Assembly (NCBI RefSeq): GCF_026410085.1
Contig: NZ_CP112866.1
Coordinates: 3,967,001-4,031,000, forward strand
From: Pseudomonas quebecensis
GTDB taxonomy: Bacteria > Pseudomonadota > Gammaproteobacteria > Pseudomonadales > Pseudomonadaceae
DNA: 64,000 bases
Reading direction: 5' to 3'
A model generated the notes under the pieces. It saw nothing but the letters and a program-made list of their open reading frames with translations. It made no database searches and was not told the origin of the DNA. Of this stretch, positions 26,968-36,542 are shown piece by piece. The position numbers and the translations under genes were made by a program. Positions within the stretch are counted from its first letter, which is position 1; each line of letters begins with the position of its first letter.

Positions 26968-27438
26968 TTACGTCCGGCCAATCTCGGCGAACTTGGCTTG
27001 GGTATGTTCCGCCAGCACCGCGGCGGGCAACTCCACTTCCAGCCCTCTCCTGCCCGCACTGACAAAAATCGTCGCGAACGGCTGCGCCGTCACATCGATA
27101 AACGTACGCAAGCGTTTCTTCTGCCCCAGCGGGCTGATGCCGCCCAGCAAATAACCGGTCGAACGCTGCGCCGCCGCAGGATCGGCCATTTCGACTTTCT
27201 TGACCCCCGCCGCATGAGCCAGTGCCTTTAAGTCCAGACTTCCGACGACCGGTACTACGGCCACCAGTAACTCGCCTTTCTCGCTGCTGGCCAGCAGCGT
27301 CTTGAACACCTGCGCCGGGTCAAGGCCCAATTTCTCCGCGGCCTCCAGCCCATAGGAGGCGGCCTTGGGGTCGTGTTCGTAACTGTGAATGCGATGTTCG
27401 GCGCGAACTTTTTTCAACAGATCCAATGCAGGGGTCAT
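26968..27438 (-). CDS. ybaK: Cys-tRNA(Pro)/Cys-tRNA(Cys) deacylase YbaK
   Basis: The 156-residue YbaK/EbsC protein removes wrongly attached amino acids in trans. The active-site Lys is in [11 protein letters not shown] near residue 45, and the conserved [16 protein letters not shown] is near residues 97-112. I chose the ATG at 27438, with GGAG upstream. The longer reading to 27528 adds 30 residues absent from the family. Confidence 0.92.
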   Translation of the reverse strand: MTPALDLLKKVRAEHRIHSYEHDPKAASYGLEAAEKLGLDPAQVFKTLLASSEKGELLVAVVPVVGSLDLKALAHAAGVKKVEMADPAAAQRSTGYLLGGISPLGQKKRLRTFIDVTAQPFATIFVSAGRRGLEVELPAAVLAEHTQAKFAEIGRT

Positions 27439-27565
27439 GGACGCTCCAGGCGTGGCGAACGGATGGCCAATTCTAAGCCAACCCCGCACAAAACGCTCTA
27501 GTGCGCCGCCTGCCTTGGCACGCGCCACGCTACGGCGACGTGATCATTCATCAGACCAATAGTTT

Positions 27566-27589
27566 GAAAGTGACTGACAGTTCACTTTC
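27566..27589. promoter_or_regulatory. Unassigned 24-base palindrome upstream of the glpF promoter
   Basis: GAAAGTGA (27566-27573) and TCACTTTC (27582-27589) flank an ACTGACAGT core. This is the shape of a TetR-type operator, ending five bases before the glpF -35. No TetR gene is in the window. Confidence 0.5.
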
Positions 27590-27594
27590 GACCT

Positions 27595-27623
27595 TTGACA
27601 GCGGTCATTCTTGTCTATATTTT
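27595..27623 (+). promoter_or_regulatory. glpF promoter
   Basis: TTGACA (27595-27600) and TATTTT (27618-27623) are 17 bases apart, a near-consensus sigma-70 promoter with the start expected near 27630. Confidence 0.65.
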
Positions 27624-27637
27624 TTCGTTTCCGAATA
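27621..27637. promoter_or_regulatory. Probable GlpR operator at glpF
   Basis: TTTTTCGTTTCCGAATA contains the TTTTCG/CGAA half-sites also seen at glpD. It overlaps the -10 and start site of the glpF promoter, a classic repressor position. Confidence 0.6.
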
Positions 27638-27763
27638 CCGTGGAAATAATCCTACGCATTCGAGCAGTAAGCCGTGACGGAGATGGGGATCCCCGCCACG
27701 GTGAAAATCGCGCCAGGTCCAACGAGGCCAAACGCCAGACAAGAAAAACAATTGAGGTTTTCC

Positions 27764-28618
27764 ATGACAACTGCTCTTCGACAGCCTTCACTTTCAAGCC
27801 AATGCATGGCCGAGTTTCTGGGCACTGCGCTTCTGATCTTCTTCGGTACCGGTTGCGTCGCTGCGCTCAAGGTTGCGGGCGCCAGCTTTGGCTTGTGGGA
27901 AATCAGCATCATCTGGGGGGTCGGCGTGAGCATGGCGATCTACCTGAGCGCCGGGATTTCCGGCGCCCACCTCAACCCGGCGGTCAGTATCGCCCTGTGC
28001 CTGTTCGCTGATTTCGACAAGCGCAAACTGCCGTTCTATATCCTCGCCCAGATCGCCGGCGCTTTCTGCTCCGCCGCCCTGGTGTACACCCTCTACAGCA
28101 ATCTGTTTTTCGATTACGAACAAACCCATCACCTGGTGCGCGGCACTCAAGCCAGCCTCGAACTGGCGTCGGTGTTCTCTACCTACCCCCACGCCCTGCT
28201 GAGTACCGCCCAGGCATTCCTGGTGGAAATGGTCATCACCGCCATCCTGATGGGCGTGATCATGGCCCTGACCGATGACAACAATGGCCTGCCACGCGGC
28301 CCGCTGGCGCCGCTGCTGATCGGTTTGTTGATCGCGGTGATCGGCAGCTCCATGGGACCACTGACCGGTTTCGCAATGAACCCGGCGCGGGATCTGGGGC
28401 CGAAGCTGATGACCTTTTTCGCCGGCTGGGGTGAAATGGCCCTTACTGGCGGACGCGATATTCCTTACTTCCTGGTGCCGATCTTCGCGCCGATTGTGGG
28501 TGCATGCCTCGGTGCCGCTGCCTATCGCGGGCTGATTGCCCGCCATCTGCCAAGCGCCGCGCCTGCGGTAATTGAAACACCTGACACGGCTGTCAACGGT
28601 AATACCCGTATTTCCTGA
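27764..28618 (+). CDS. glpF: Glycerol uptake facilitator (aquaglyceroporin)
   Basis: The 284-residue MIP-family channel has both NPA motifs, HLNPAVS near residue 69 and GFAMNPARD near residue 208, and six membrane segments. The family signature SGAHLNPAVS is intact. The ATG at 27764 has GAGG upstream; an in-frame start at 27674 would add a non-family leader. It heads the glpF-glpK-glpR-glpD cluster, 76 bases before glpK. Confidence 0.96.
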   Translation: MTTALRQPSLSSQCMAEFLGTALLIFFGTGCVAALKVAGASFGLWEISIIWGVGVSMAIYLSAGISGAHLNPAVSIALCLFADFDKRKLPFYILAQIAGAFCSAALVYTLYSNLFFDYEQTHHLVRGTQASLELASVFSTYPHALLSTAQAFLVEMVITAILMGVIMALTDDNNGLPRGPLAPLLIGLLIAVIGSSMGPLTGFAMNPARDLGPKLMTFFAGWGEMALTGGRDIPYFLVPIFAPIVGACLGAAAYRGLIARHLPSAAPAVIETPDTAVNGNTRIS

Positions 28619-28667
28619 AAGCGCCGGCCTGGCGCCCCTGCCCTTCGCGGCCCAGGCTGGTTTCTGA

Positions 28668-30200
<1,533 letters not shown>

Positions 30201-30283
30201 GCCAACGTCGGGTTGTAACTGGCAGGGAGCAGATTCCTGCGTCATCATGGGCCACTTTTGTATGGCAGCCCAAAGGACGCCCC

Positions 30284-31039
30284 ATGAATCTGCCTCCCCG
30301 CCAGCAACAAATCCTCGAACTGGTCCGCGAGCGCGGCTACGTCAGTATCGAGGAAATGGCGCAGTTGTTCGTTGTCACCCCGCAAACCATCCGCCGCGAT
30401 ATCAACCAACTGGCGGACGCCAATCTGCTGCGCCGCTACCACGGCGGCGCGGCCTATGACTCCAGCGTCGAAAACACTGCGTACGCCATGCGTGCCGATC
30501 AGATGCGCGATGAAAAACAACGCATCGGCGAAGCCGTCGCCGCCCAGATCCCCGATCACGCCTCGCTGTTCATCAATATCGGCACCACCACCGAATCCAT
30601 TGCCCGTGCGCTGCTGAACCACAACCATCTGAAAATCATCACCAACAACCTCAACGTTGCCACCATGCTCAGCGCCAAGGACGACTTCGACGTGCTGCTC
30701 ACCGGCGGCAATGTGCGACGCGACGGCGGCGTGGTGGGCCAGGCAAGCGTGGATTTCATCAATCAGTTCAAGGTCGACTTCGCGCTGGTGGGTATCAGCG
30801 GCATCGACGAGGACGGCAGCCTGCTGGACTTCGATTACCAGGAAGTGCGCGTGTCCCAGGCGATCATCGCCAATGCGCGGCAAGTGATACTGGCGGCGGA
30901 TTCCAGCAAATTCGGGCGCAATGCCATGATTCGCCTGGGGCCAATCAGCCTGGTGGATTGCCTGGTAACTGATCAGGAGCCGGTGCCGGCGCTGGTGCAG
31001 TTGCTGAATCAGCATAAGGTTCGGCTGGAAGTCGTGTAG
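30284..31039 (+). CDS. glpR: Glycerol-3-phosphate regulon repressor
   Basis: The 251-residue DeoR-family repressor has an N-terminal winged helix ([21 protein letters not shown], with the DeoR signature [25 protein letters not shown] at about 28-53) and a sugar-phosphate sensor domain. It represses glp genes until glycerol-3-phosphate binds. The palindromes at glpF and glpD are its probable sites. Confidence 0.96.
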   Translation: MNLPPRQQQILELVRERGYVSIEEMAQLFVVTPQTIRRDINQLADANLLRRYHGGAAYDSSVENTAYAMRADQMRDEKQRIGEAVAAQIPDHASLFINIGTTTESIARALLNHNHLKIITNNLNVATMLSAKDDFDVLLTGGNVRRDGGVVGQASVDFINQFKVDFALVGISGIDEDGSLLDFDYQEVRVSQAIIANARQVILAADSSKFGRNAMIRLGPISLVDCLVTDQEPVPALVQLLNQHKVRLEVV

Positions 31040-31075
31040 GACCCTCTCCCACCTCGAATGGGTTCACCCACCAAA

Positions 31076-31104
31076 ATGTGGGAGGGGGCTTGCCCCCGAA
31101 AGCG
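31076..31104. repeat. REP element between glpR and glpD
   Basis: The core GTGGGAGGGGGCTTGCCCCC at 31078-31097 is the same as the arms of the REPIN at 40130-40228. It is a single copy with a partial CTCCCAC partner at 31047-31053. Confidence 0.8.
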
Positions 31105-31228
31105 ATCGATCCGCCCCACATAGGTTGAGCCTGATACAGGCTCATGTTCACAAATTTTCCTTTCCCCGCCCTTCGATGAGTTTTTTCAATCGAAGTCGGG
31201 TGGCTGTGCCCGCGTTTATCAGCTACCA

Positions 31229-31269
31229 TTTTCGCAAATGAACATTAATGTTCGAATTCCAATACGAAA
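31229..31269. promoter_or_regulatory. Probable GlpR operators at glpD
   Basis: TTTTCG (31229-31234), TGTTCGAATTCC (31249-31260) and CGAAAA (31264-31269) form overlapping symmetric half-sites ending about 18 bases before the glpD ATG. They match the half-sites at glpF. Confidence 0.6.
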
Positions 31270-31287
31270 AGATCGCGAGGCCAGCCG

Positions 31288-32826
31288 ATGAACCCTTCTA
31301 CCTTGCCTGCTCCACCGCTTGCCGAAGTCTATGACGTTGCCGTGATCGGTGGCGGGATCAATGGCGTCGGCATTGCAGCAGACGCAGCCGGTCGCGGGCT
31401 GTCGGTATTCCTTTGCGAAAAGGATGACTTGGCCAGCCACACCTCTTCCGCCAGCAGTAAGTTGATCCACGGCGGCCTGCGCTACCTCGAGCATTACGAA
31501 TTCCGCCTGGTGCGTGAAGCCCTGGCCGAACGCGAAGTGCTGCTGGCCAAGGCGCCGCACATCGTCAAGCAAATGCGTTTTGTCCTGCCGCACCGCCCGC
31601 ACCTGCGCCCGGCGTGGATGATTCGTGCCGGGCTGTTCCTCTATGACCACCTGGGCAAGCGCGAAAAACTCGCGGGCTCCAAGAGCCTGAAGTTCGGCCC
31701 GGACAGCCCGCTGAAAAGCGAAATCACCAAGGGTTTCGAGTATTCCGACTGCTGGGTCGACGATGCCCGACTGGTAGTGCTCAACGCCATGGCCGCCCGT
31801 GAAAAAGGCGCCCATATCCACACTCAGACCCGTTGCATCAGCGCCCATCGCAGCAAGGGCCTGTGGGAAATGAACATGGAACGTGCCGACGGCAGCCTGT
31901 TCTCGATCCGCGCGCGCGCGTTGGTGAATGCTGCCGGCCCATGGGTGGCCAAGTTCATCAAGGACGACCTGAAACTGGATTCGCCCTACGGCATTCGTCT
32001 GATTCAGGGCAGCCACCTGATCGTGCCAAAACTGTACGAAGGCGCTCACGCGCACATCCTGCAGAACGAAGACCAGCGTATCGTTTTCACCATTCCTTAC
32101 CTGAACCACTTGACCATCATCGGCACCACCGACCGCGAATACACCGGCGACCCGGCGAAAGTGGCGATCACGGAGGGCGAAACCGACTACATGCTTCAAG
32201 TGGTCAACGCTCACTTCAAGAAGCAACTGAGCCGCGATGACATCGTGCACACCTACTCCGGCGTGCGCCCGCTGTGCAACGACGAGTCGGACAATCCGTC
32301 GGCAATTACCCGCGACTACACCCTGGCACTGTCCGGGGGCACCGGCGAGGCGCCTATCCTGTCCGTGTTCGGTGGCAAGCTGACCACTTACCGCAAGCTC
32401 GCCGAATCGGCCATGGCCCAACTGGCGCCGTACTTCACGCAGATGCGCCCGAGCTGGACCGCCACGGCCAGCCTGCCGGGCGGCGAAGACATGAGCACGC
32501 CCGAAGCGCTGGCCGAGGCGATTCGCGCCAGGTTCGACTGGGTGCCGAGCGAGATTGCGCGTCGCTGGTCCACCACCTACGGCAGCCGCACCTGGCGCCT
32601 GCTGGAGGGCGTGCAATCCCTGGCCGACCTGGGCGAGCACTTGGGCGGTGGCCTGTACACCCGCGAAGTCGACTACCTGTGCGCTGAAGAATGGGCCACC
32701 CAGGCCCATGACATCCTGTGGCGCCGGACTAAGCTCGGCCTGTTCACCACCGAACAGGAACAGGAAGGCGTACGGCGTTACCTCTCCAAGGTTGAGCAGA
32801 ACCGCAGCAAGATCGAAGCGGCCTGA
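31288..32826 (+). CDS. glpD: Aerobic glycerol-3-phosphate dehydrogenase
   Basis: The 512-residue FAD enzyme oxidises glycerol-3-phosphate to dihydroxyacetone phosphate and passes electrons to quinone at the inner membrane. The FAD-binding VAVIGGGINGVGIAADAAGRG is at about residues 14-34, the SSKLIHGGLRYLEHYEF signature near residue 60, and the conserved YSGVRPLC near residue 323. It is separate from glpFKR but carries the same operator type. Confidence 0.97.
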   Translation: MNPSTLPAPPLAEVYDVAVIGGGINGVGIAADAAGRGLSVFLCEKDDLASHTSSASSKLIHGGLRYLEHYEFRLVREALAEREVLLAKAPHIVKQMRFVLPHRPHLRPAWMIRAGLFLYDHLGKREKLAGSKSLKFGPDSPLKSEITKGFEYSDCWVDDARLVVLNAMAAREKGAHIHTQTRCISAHRSKGLWEMNMERADGSLFSIRARALVNAAGPWVAKFIKDDLKLDSPYGIRLIQGSHLIVPKLYEGAHAHILQNEDQRIVFTIPYLNHLTIIGTTDREYTGDPAKVAITEGETDYMLQVVNAHFKKQLSRDDIVHTYSGVRPLCNDESDNPSAITRDYTLALSGGTGEAPILSVFGGKLTTYRKLAESAMAQLAPYFTQMRPSWTATASLPGGEDMSTPEALAEAIRARFDWVPSEIARRWSTTYGSRTWRLLEGVQSLADLGEHLGGGLYTREVDYLCAEEWATQAHDILWRRTKLGLFTTEQEQEGVRRYLSKVEQNRSKIEAA

Positions 32827-32841
32827 TGACCGCGCTGTACT

Positions 32842-32859
32842 GAGCGAGCTTGCTCGCTC
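32842..32859. repeat. Short REP-like inverted repeat after glpD
   Basis: GAGCGAG-CTTG-CTCGCTC is a second REP class common in fluorescent pseudomonads, directly before the glpD terminator. Confidence 0.5.
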
Positions 32860-32866
32860 CCCCCGG

Positions 32867-32902
32867 AACGCCGCGTTTATTCGGAATAAACGCGGCGTTT
32901 TT
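32867..32902 (+). terminator. glpD terminator
   Basis: AACGCCGCGTTTATT and AATAAACGCGGCGTT form a perfect 15-base-pair stem with a 3-base loop and a following T5 run. Confidence 0.9.
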
Positions 32903-32946
32903 GCAGTGCTCACGTAGGAATTCGTACCCGGGCCACTGCAGGACCA

Positions 32947-32960
32947 TTCGGATTTCCGAA
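32947..32960. promoter_or_regulatory. AauR binding site 1
   Basis: TTCGG-ATTT-CCGAA is an exact match to TTCGG-N4-CCGAA, the inverted repeat I recall for AauR of P. putida. It lies about 120 bases upstream of the sigma-54 promoter of aatJ. Confidence 0.7.
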
Positions 32961-32977
32961 CGCCACACCCCGAGCTA

Positions 32978-32991
32978 TTCGGTTTGCCGGA
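32978..32991. promoter_or_regulatory. AauR binding site 2 (one mismatch)
   Basis: TTCGG-TTTG-CCGGA differs from the consensus at one base and starts 31 bases (three helical turns) after site 1. Confidence 0.6.
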
Positions 32992-33067
32992 TCGCAGCGC
33001 TGGAAAAAACCTGTCATACAAACTTAATCTTTATGTAAATCATATATTTAAGCTTTTGTTTCGAGCC

Positions 33068-33083
33068 TGGCACGACTCATGCT
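33068..33083 (+). promoter_or_regulatory. Sigma-54 promoter of aatJ
   Basis: TGGCAC-GACTC-ATGCT has the invariant GG and GC exactly 10 bases apart, fitting the -24/-12 consensus. It agrees with control by the NtrC-type activator encoded at the end of this locus. Confidence 0.75.
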
Positions 33084-33194
33084 CTACACTCTTGGACGAT
33101 TGCCGAGACGCCTCAGGAGCCGTCACGGACATTCGCTGTACAAGAGAGCCGTTTAGCTGGCTTCATAAAAAAAACAAATGTCGAGGAAGTATTG

Positions 33195-34121
33195 ATGCGC
33201 ATCGTTCCCCATATCCTGGGCGCAGCTATCGCTGCTGCTCTGATCAGCACTCCAGTTTTTGCCGCCGAACTCACCGGCACTCTGAAGAAAATCAACGACT
33301 CCGGCACCATCACCCTCGGGCACCGCGACAGCTCCATCCCGTTTTCCTATATCGCGGATGGTTCGGGCAAACCTGTGGGCTACTCCCACGACATTCAGCT
33401 AGCCATCGTTGAAGCCCTGAAAAAAGACCTGAACAAACCCGATCTGCAGGCCAAGTACAACCTGGTAACTTCGCAGACCCGTATTCCACTGGTTCAGAAC
33501 GGCACCGTCGACATCGAGTGCGGTTCCACCACCAACAACGCCGAACGCGCCCAACAAGTCGCCTTCACCACCAACATCTTCGAAATCGGCACGCGCCTGC
33601 TGGTCAAAAAGGACAAGGACGGCAAGCCAAGCTACGCCGACTTCGCCGACCTTAAAGGCAAGAACGTGGTGACCACCGCCGGTACCACGTCCGAGCGCAT
33701 CATCAAGTCGATGAACGCCGACAAGCAGATGGGCATGAACGTCATCTCCGCCAAAGACCATGGCGAATCCTTCCAGATGCTCGAAGGTGGTCGCGCGGTA
33801 GCGTTCATGATGGACGACGCCCTGCTGGCCGGCGAAGAAGCCAAGGCCAAGAAGCCGGATGACTGGGTCATCACCGGTACCCCACAGTCTTTCGAAGCCT
33901 ACGCCTGCATGGTCCGCAAAGACGATCCAGCGTTCAAGAAAGCCGTGGATGACGCCATCATCGGCCTGTACAAATCCGGTGAGATCAACAAGATCTACGC
34001 CAAATGGTTCGAAAGCCCGGTTCCACCAAAAGGCCTGAACCTCAACTTCCCGATGAGCGACAAGGTCAAGGAACTGATTAAGAACCCGACCGACAAGCCG
34101 GCTCCGGAAGTAAAGATCTAA
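33195..34121 (+). CDS. aatJ: Glutamate/aspartate-binding periplasmic protein
   Basis: The 308-residue solute-binding protein has a signal peptide ending in TPVFA near residue 23 and an SBP_bac_3 fold with the conserved GTVDIECGSTTNNAER near residue 110. It captures acidic amino acids for the QMP membrane complex. I chose the ATG at 33195, after a GAGG site, over the TTG just before it. It is the first gene of aatJQMP, and a sigma-54 promoter with two AauR-type sites is upstream. Confidence 0.94.
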   Translation: MRIVPHILGAAIAAALISTPVFAAELTGTLKKINDSGTITLGHRDSSIPFSYIADGSGKPVGYSHDIQLAIVEALKKDLNKPDLQAKYNLVTSQTRIPLVQNGTVDIECGSTTNNAERAQQVAFTTNIFEIGTRLLVKKDKDGKPSYADFADLKGKNVVTTAGTTSERIIKSMNADKQMGMNVISAKDHGESFQMLEGGRAVAFMMDDALLAGEEAKAKKPDDWVITGTPQSFEAYACMVRKDDPAFKKAVDDAIIGLYKSGEINKIYAKWFESPVPPKGLNLNFPMSDKVKELIKNPTDKPAPEVKI

Positions 34122-34315
34122 AAGCTGACTAACCTTATCTCCTGAGGGAGCCAACCCTCCCTCAGGCGTCTGCTACTACCTGCTGGTTTTAACTTGGAAC
34201 ACTCGACCTGGCGGTTTTCGAGCCGATCGCGTGTGCCTGGCGTTCAACGTCAGGCGGGAATGGATTTTCCCCAAGCGGGTGCTTGTACATCGATCGATTT
34301 CGAGGGGAGACCCTA

Positions 34316-35062
34316 ATGAATTACAACTGGGACTGGGGCGTGTTCTTCAAGTCCACCGGCGTGGGCAGCGAGACCTATCTCGACTGGTACATCGCCGGTT
34401 TGGGCTGGACCATCGCCATCGCTGTCGTGGCATGGATCATCGCTTTGCTGCTGGGCTCCATTCTGGGGGTCATGCGCACCGTGCCGAACCGTTTGGTATC
34501 GGGCATCGCGACCTGCTACGTGGAGCTGTTCCGCAACGTACCGCTGCTGGTGCAGCTGTTCATCTGGTACTTCCTGGTGCCCGACCTGCTGCCGCAGAAC
34601 CTGCAGGACTGGTACAAGCAGGACCTGAACCCGACCACCTCGGCCTACCTGAGCGTCGTCGTGTGCCTGGGCCTGTTCACCGCCGCCCGTGTGTGCGAGC
34701 AAGTGCGCACCGGTATCCAGGCGCTGCCGCGTGGCCAGGAATCCGCCGCGCGCGCCATGGGCTTCAAGCTGCCCCAGATCTACTGGAACGTGCTGCTGCC
34801 CCAGGCCTACCGCATCATCATTCCGCCGCTCACCTCGGAATTCCTCAACGTGTTCAAGAACTCCTCCGTGGCGTCCTTGATCGGCCTGATGGAACTGCTG
34901 GCGCAAACCAAACAGACCGCCGAGTTCTCGGCCAACCTGTTCGAAGCCTTCACCCTGGCCACGCTGATCTACTTCACCCTGAACATGAGCCTGATGCTGC
35001 TGATGCGCCTGGTCGAGAAGAAAGTCGCAGTGCCCGGCCTGATCTCCGTGGGGGGTAAATAA
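34316..35062 (+). CDS. aatQ: Glutamate/aspartate ABC permease subunit 1
   Basis: The 248-residue HisMQ-family permease has several membrane segments and the EAA loop (RGQESAARAMGFKLPQIYWNVLLPQA near residues 140-165). It pairs with AatM to form the membrane pore. The ATG at 34316 is preceded by GGGGA. It ends one base into the aatM start codon (TAATG), so translation is coupled. Confidence 0.94.
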   Translation: MNYNWDWGVFFKSTGVGSETYLDWYIAGLGWTIAIAVVAWIIALLLGSILGVMRTVPNRLVSGIATCYVELFRNVPLLVQLFIWYFLVPDLLPQNLQDWYKQDLNPTTSAYLSVVVCLGLFTAARVCEQVRTGIQALPRGQESAARAMGFKLPQIYWNVLLPQAYRIIIPPLTSEFLNVFKNSSVASLIGLMELLAQTKQTAEFSANLFEAFTLATLIYFTLNMSLMLLMRLVEKKVAVPGLISVGGK

Positions 35063-35733
35063 TGGAACTCGATTTCAGCGGCATCATCCCCGCCATACCG
35101 GGCCTGTGGAACGGCATGGTCATGACCTTGAAGCTGATGGTCATGGGCGTGGTCGGCGGCATTATCCTGGGCACGCTCCTCGCGCTGATGCGCCTGTCGT
35201 CCAGCAAACTGCTGTCGCGGCTGGCCGGCGCCTATGTGAACTATTTCCGCTCGATCCCCCTGTTGCTGGTGATTACCTGGTTCTACCTCGCGGTGCCGTT
35301 CGTGCTGCGCTGGATCACCGGAGAAGACACCCCGATCGGTGCGTTCACCTCCTGCGTCGTGGCCTTCATGATGTTCGAAGCCGCGTACTTCTGTGAAATC
35401 GTGCGGGCCGGCGTGCAGTCGATCCCCAAGGGCCAGATGGCGGCGGCGCAGGCGATGGGCATGACCTATGGCCAGACCATGCGCCTGATCATCCTGCCCC
35501 AGGCGTTCCGCAAGATGACCCCGTTGCTGCTGCAACAGTCGATCATCCTGTTCCAGGACACCTCGCTGGTCTACACCGTGGGCCTGGTGGACTTCCTCAA
35601 CTCCGCCCGCTCCAACGGCGACATCATCGGCCGCTCCAATGAGTTCCTGATCTTCGCCGGTGTCGTCTACTTCATCATCAGCTTTTCCGCCTCGCTGCTG
35701 GTCAAGCGTCTGCAAAAAAGGTTTGCCGTATGA
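35062..35733 (+). CDS. aatM: Glutamate/aspartate ABC permease subunit 2
   Basis: The 223-residue HisMQ permease has the EAA loop [26 protein letters not shown] near residues 130-155 and about five membrane segments. It overlaps aatQ by one base and aatP by four, consistent with a stoichiometric ABC importer. Confidence 0.94.
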   Translation: MELDFSGIIPAIPGLWNGMVMTLKLMVMGVVGGIILGTLLALMRLSSSKLLSRLAGAYVNYFRSIPLLLVITWFYLAVPFVLRWITGEDTPIGAFTSCVVAFMMFEAAYFCEIVRAGVQSIPKGQMAAAQAMGMTYGQTMRLIILPQAFRKMTPLLLQQSIILFQDTSLVYTVGLVDFLNSARSNGDIIGRSNEFLIFAGVVYFIISFSASLLVKRLQKRFAV

Positions 35734-36464
35734 TCTCTATCAAGAACATCAACAAGTGGTATGGCGACTTCCAGGTGCTGACCGATTGCAGCACCGAGGT
35801 TAAAAAAGGCGAAGTGATCGTGGTGTGCGGGCCGTCCGGCTCGGGCAAATCCACCCTGATCAAGTGCGTGAATGCGCTGGAACCGTTCCAGAAAGGCGAC
35901 ATCGTCGTCGATGGCACCTCCATCGCCGACCCGAAGACCAACCTGCCGAAACTGCGCTCGCGCGTCGGTATGGTGTTCCAGCACTTCGAGCTGTTCCCGC
36001 ACCTGACCATCACCGAAAACCTGACCATCGCGCAGATCAAGGTGCTCGGCCGCAGCAAGGAAGAGGCCACCAAGAAAGGCCTGCAACTGCTTGAGCGCGT
36101 CGGCCTGTCGGCACACGCCCACAAGCACCCTGGCCAGCTCTCCGGTGGCCAGCAGCAACGTGTGGCGATTGCCCGCGCCCTGGCCATGGACCCGATCGTC
36201 ATGCTGTTCGACGAACCGACCTCGGCGTTGGACCCGGAAATGGTCAACGAAGTGTTGGACGTGATGGTGCAGTTGGCCCAGGAAGGCATGACCATGATGT
36301 GCGTGACCCACGAAATGGGCTTCGCGCGTAAAGTGGCCGACCGCGTGATCTTCATGGACGCCGGCAAGATCATCGAAGACTGCCCGAAGGAAGAGTTCTT
36401 CGGCGACATCAGCGCCCGCTCGGAGCGCGCGCAGCACTTCCTCGAGAAAATCCTGCAGCACTAA
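35730..36464 (+). CDS. aatP: Glutamate/aspartate ABC ATPase
   Basis: The 244-residue ATPase has Walker [11 protein letters not shown] near residue 36, signature LSGGQQQR near residue 137, and Walker [15 protein letters not shown] near residue 157. It energises AatQM. Family members have the [17 protein letters not shown] start seen here. Confidence 0.95.
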   Translation: MISIKNINKWYGDFQVLTDCSTEVKKGEVIVVCGPSGSGKSTLIKCVNALEPFQKGDIVVDGTSIADPKTNLPKLRSRVGMVFQHFELFPHLTITENLTIAQIKVLGRSKEEATKKGLQLLERVGLSAHAHKHPGQLSGGQQQRVAIARALAMDPIVMLFDEPTSALDPEMVNEVLDVMVQLAQEGMTMMCVTHEMGFARKVADRVIFMDAGKIIEDCPKEEFFGDISARSERAQHFLEKILQH

Positions 36465-36481
36465 GCAATTAAGCCCGAGCC

Positions 36482-36511
36482 AGTGTGGGAGGGGGCAAGT
36501 CCCCTCCTACA
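36482..36511. repeat. REP element between aatP and aauS
   Basis: GTGTGGGAGGGGGCAAGTCC and its CCCCTCCTAC partner form an imperfect hairpin of the GTGGGAGGGGGC family. Confidence 0.7.
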
Positions 36512-36542
36512 TGGCAGCTCTGGTTGACCCAAGGCATCTGTG

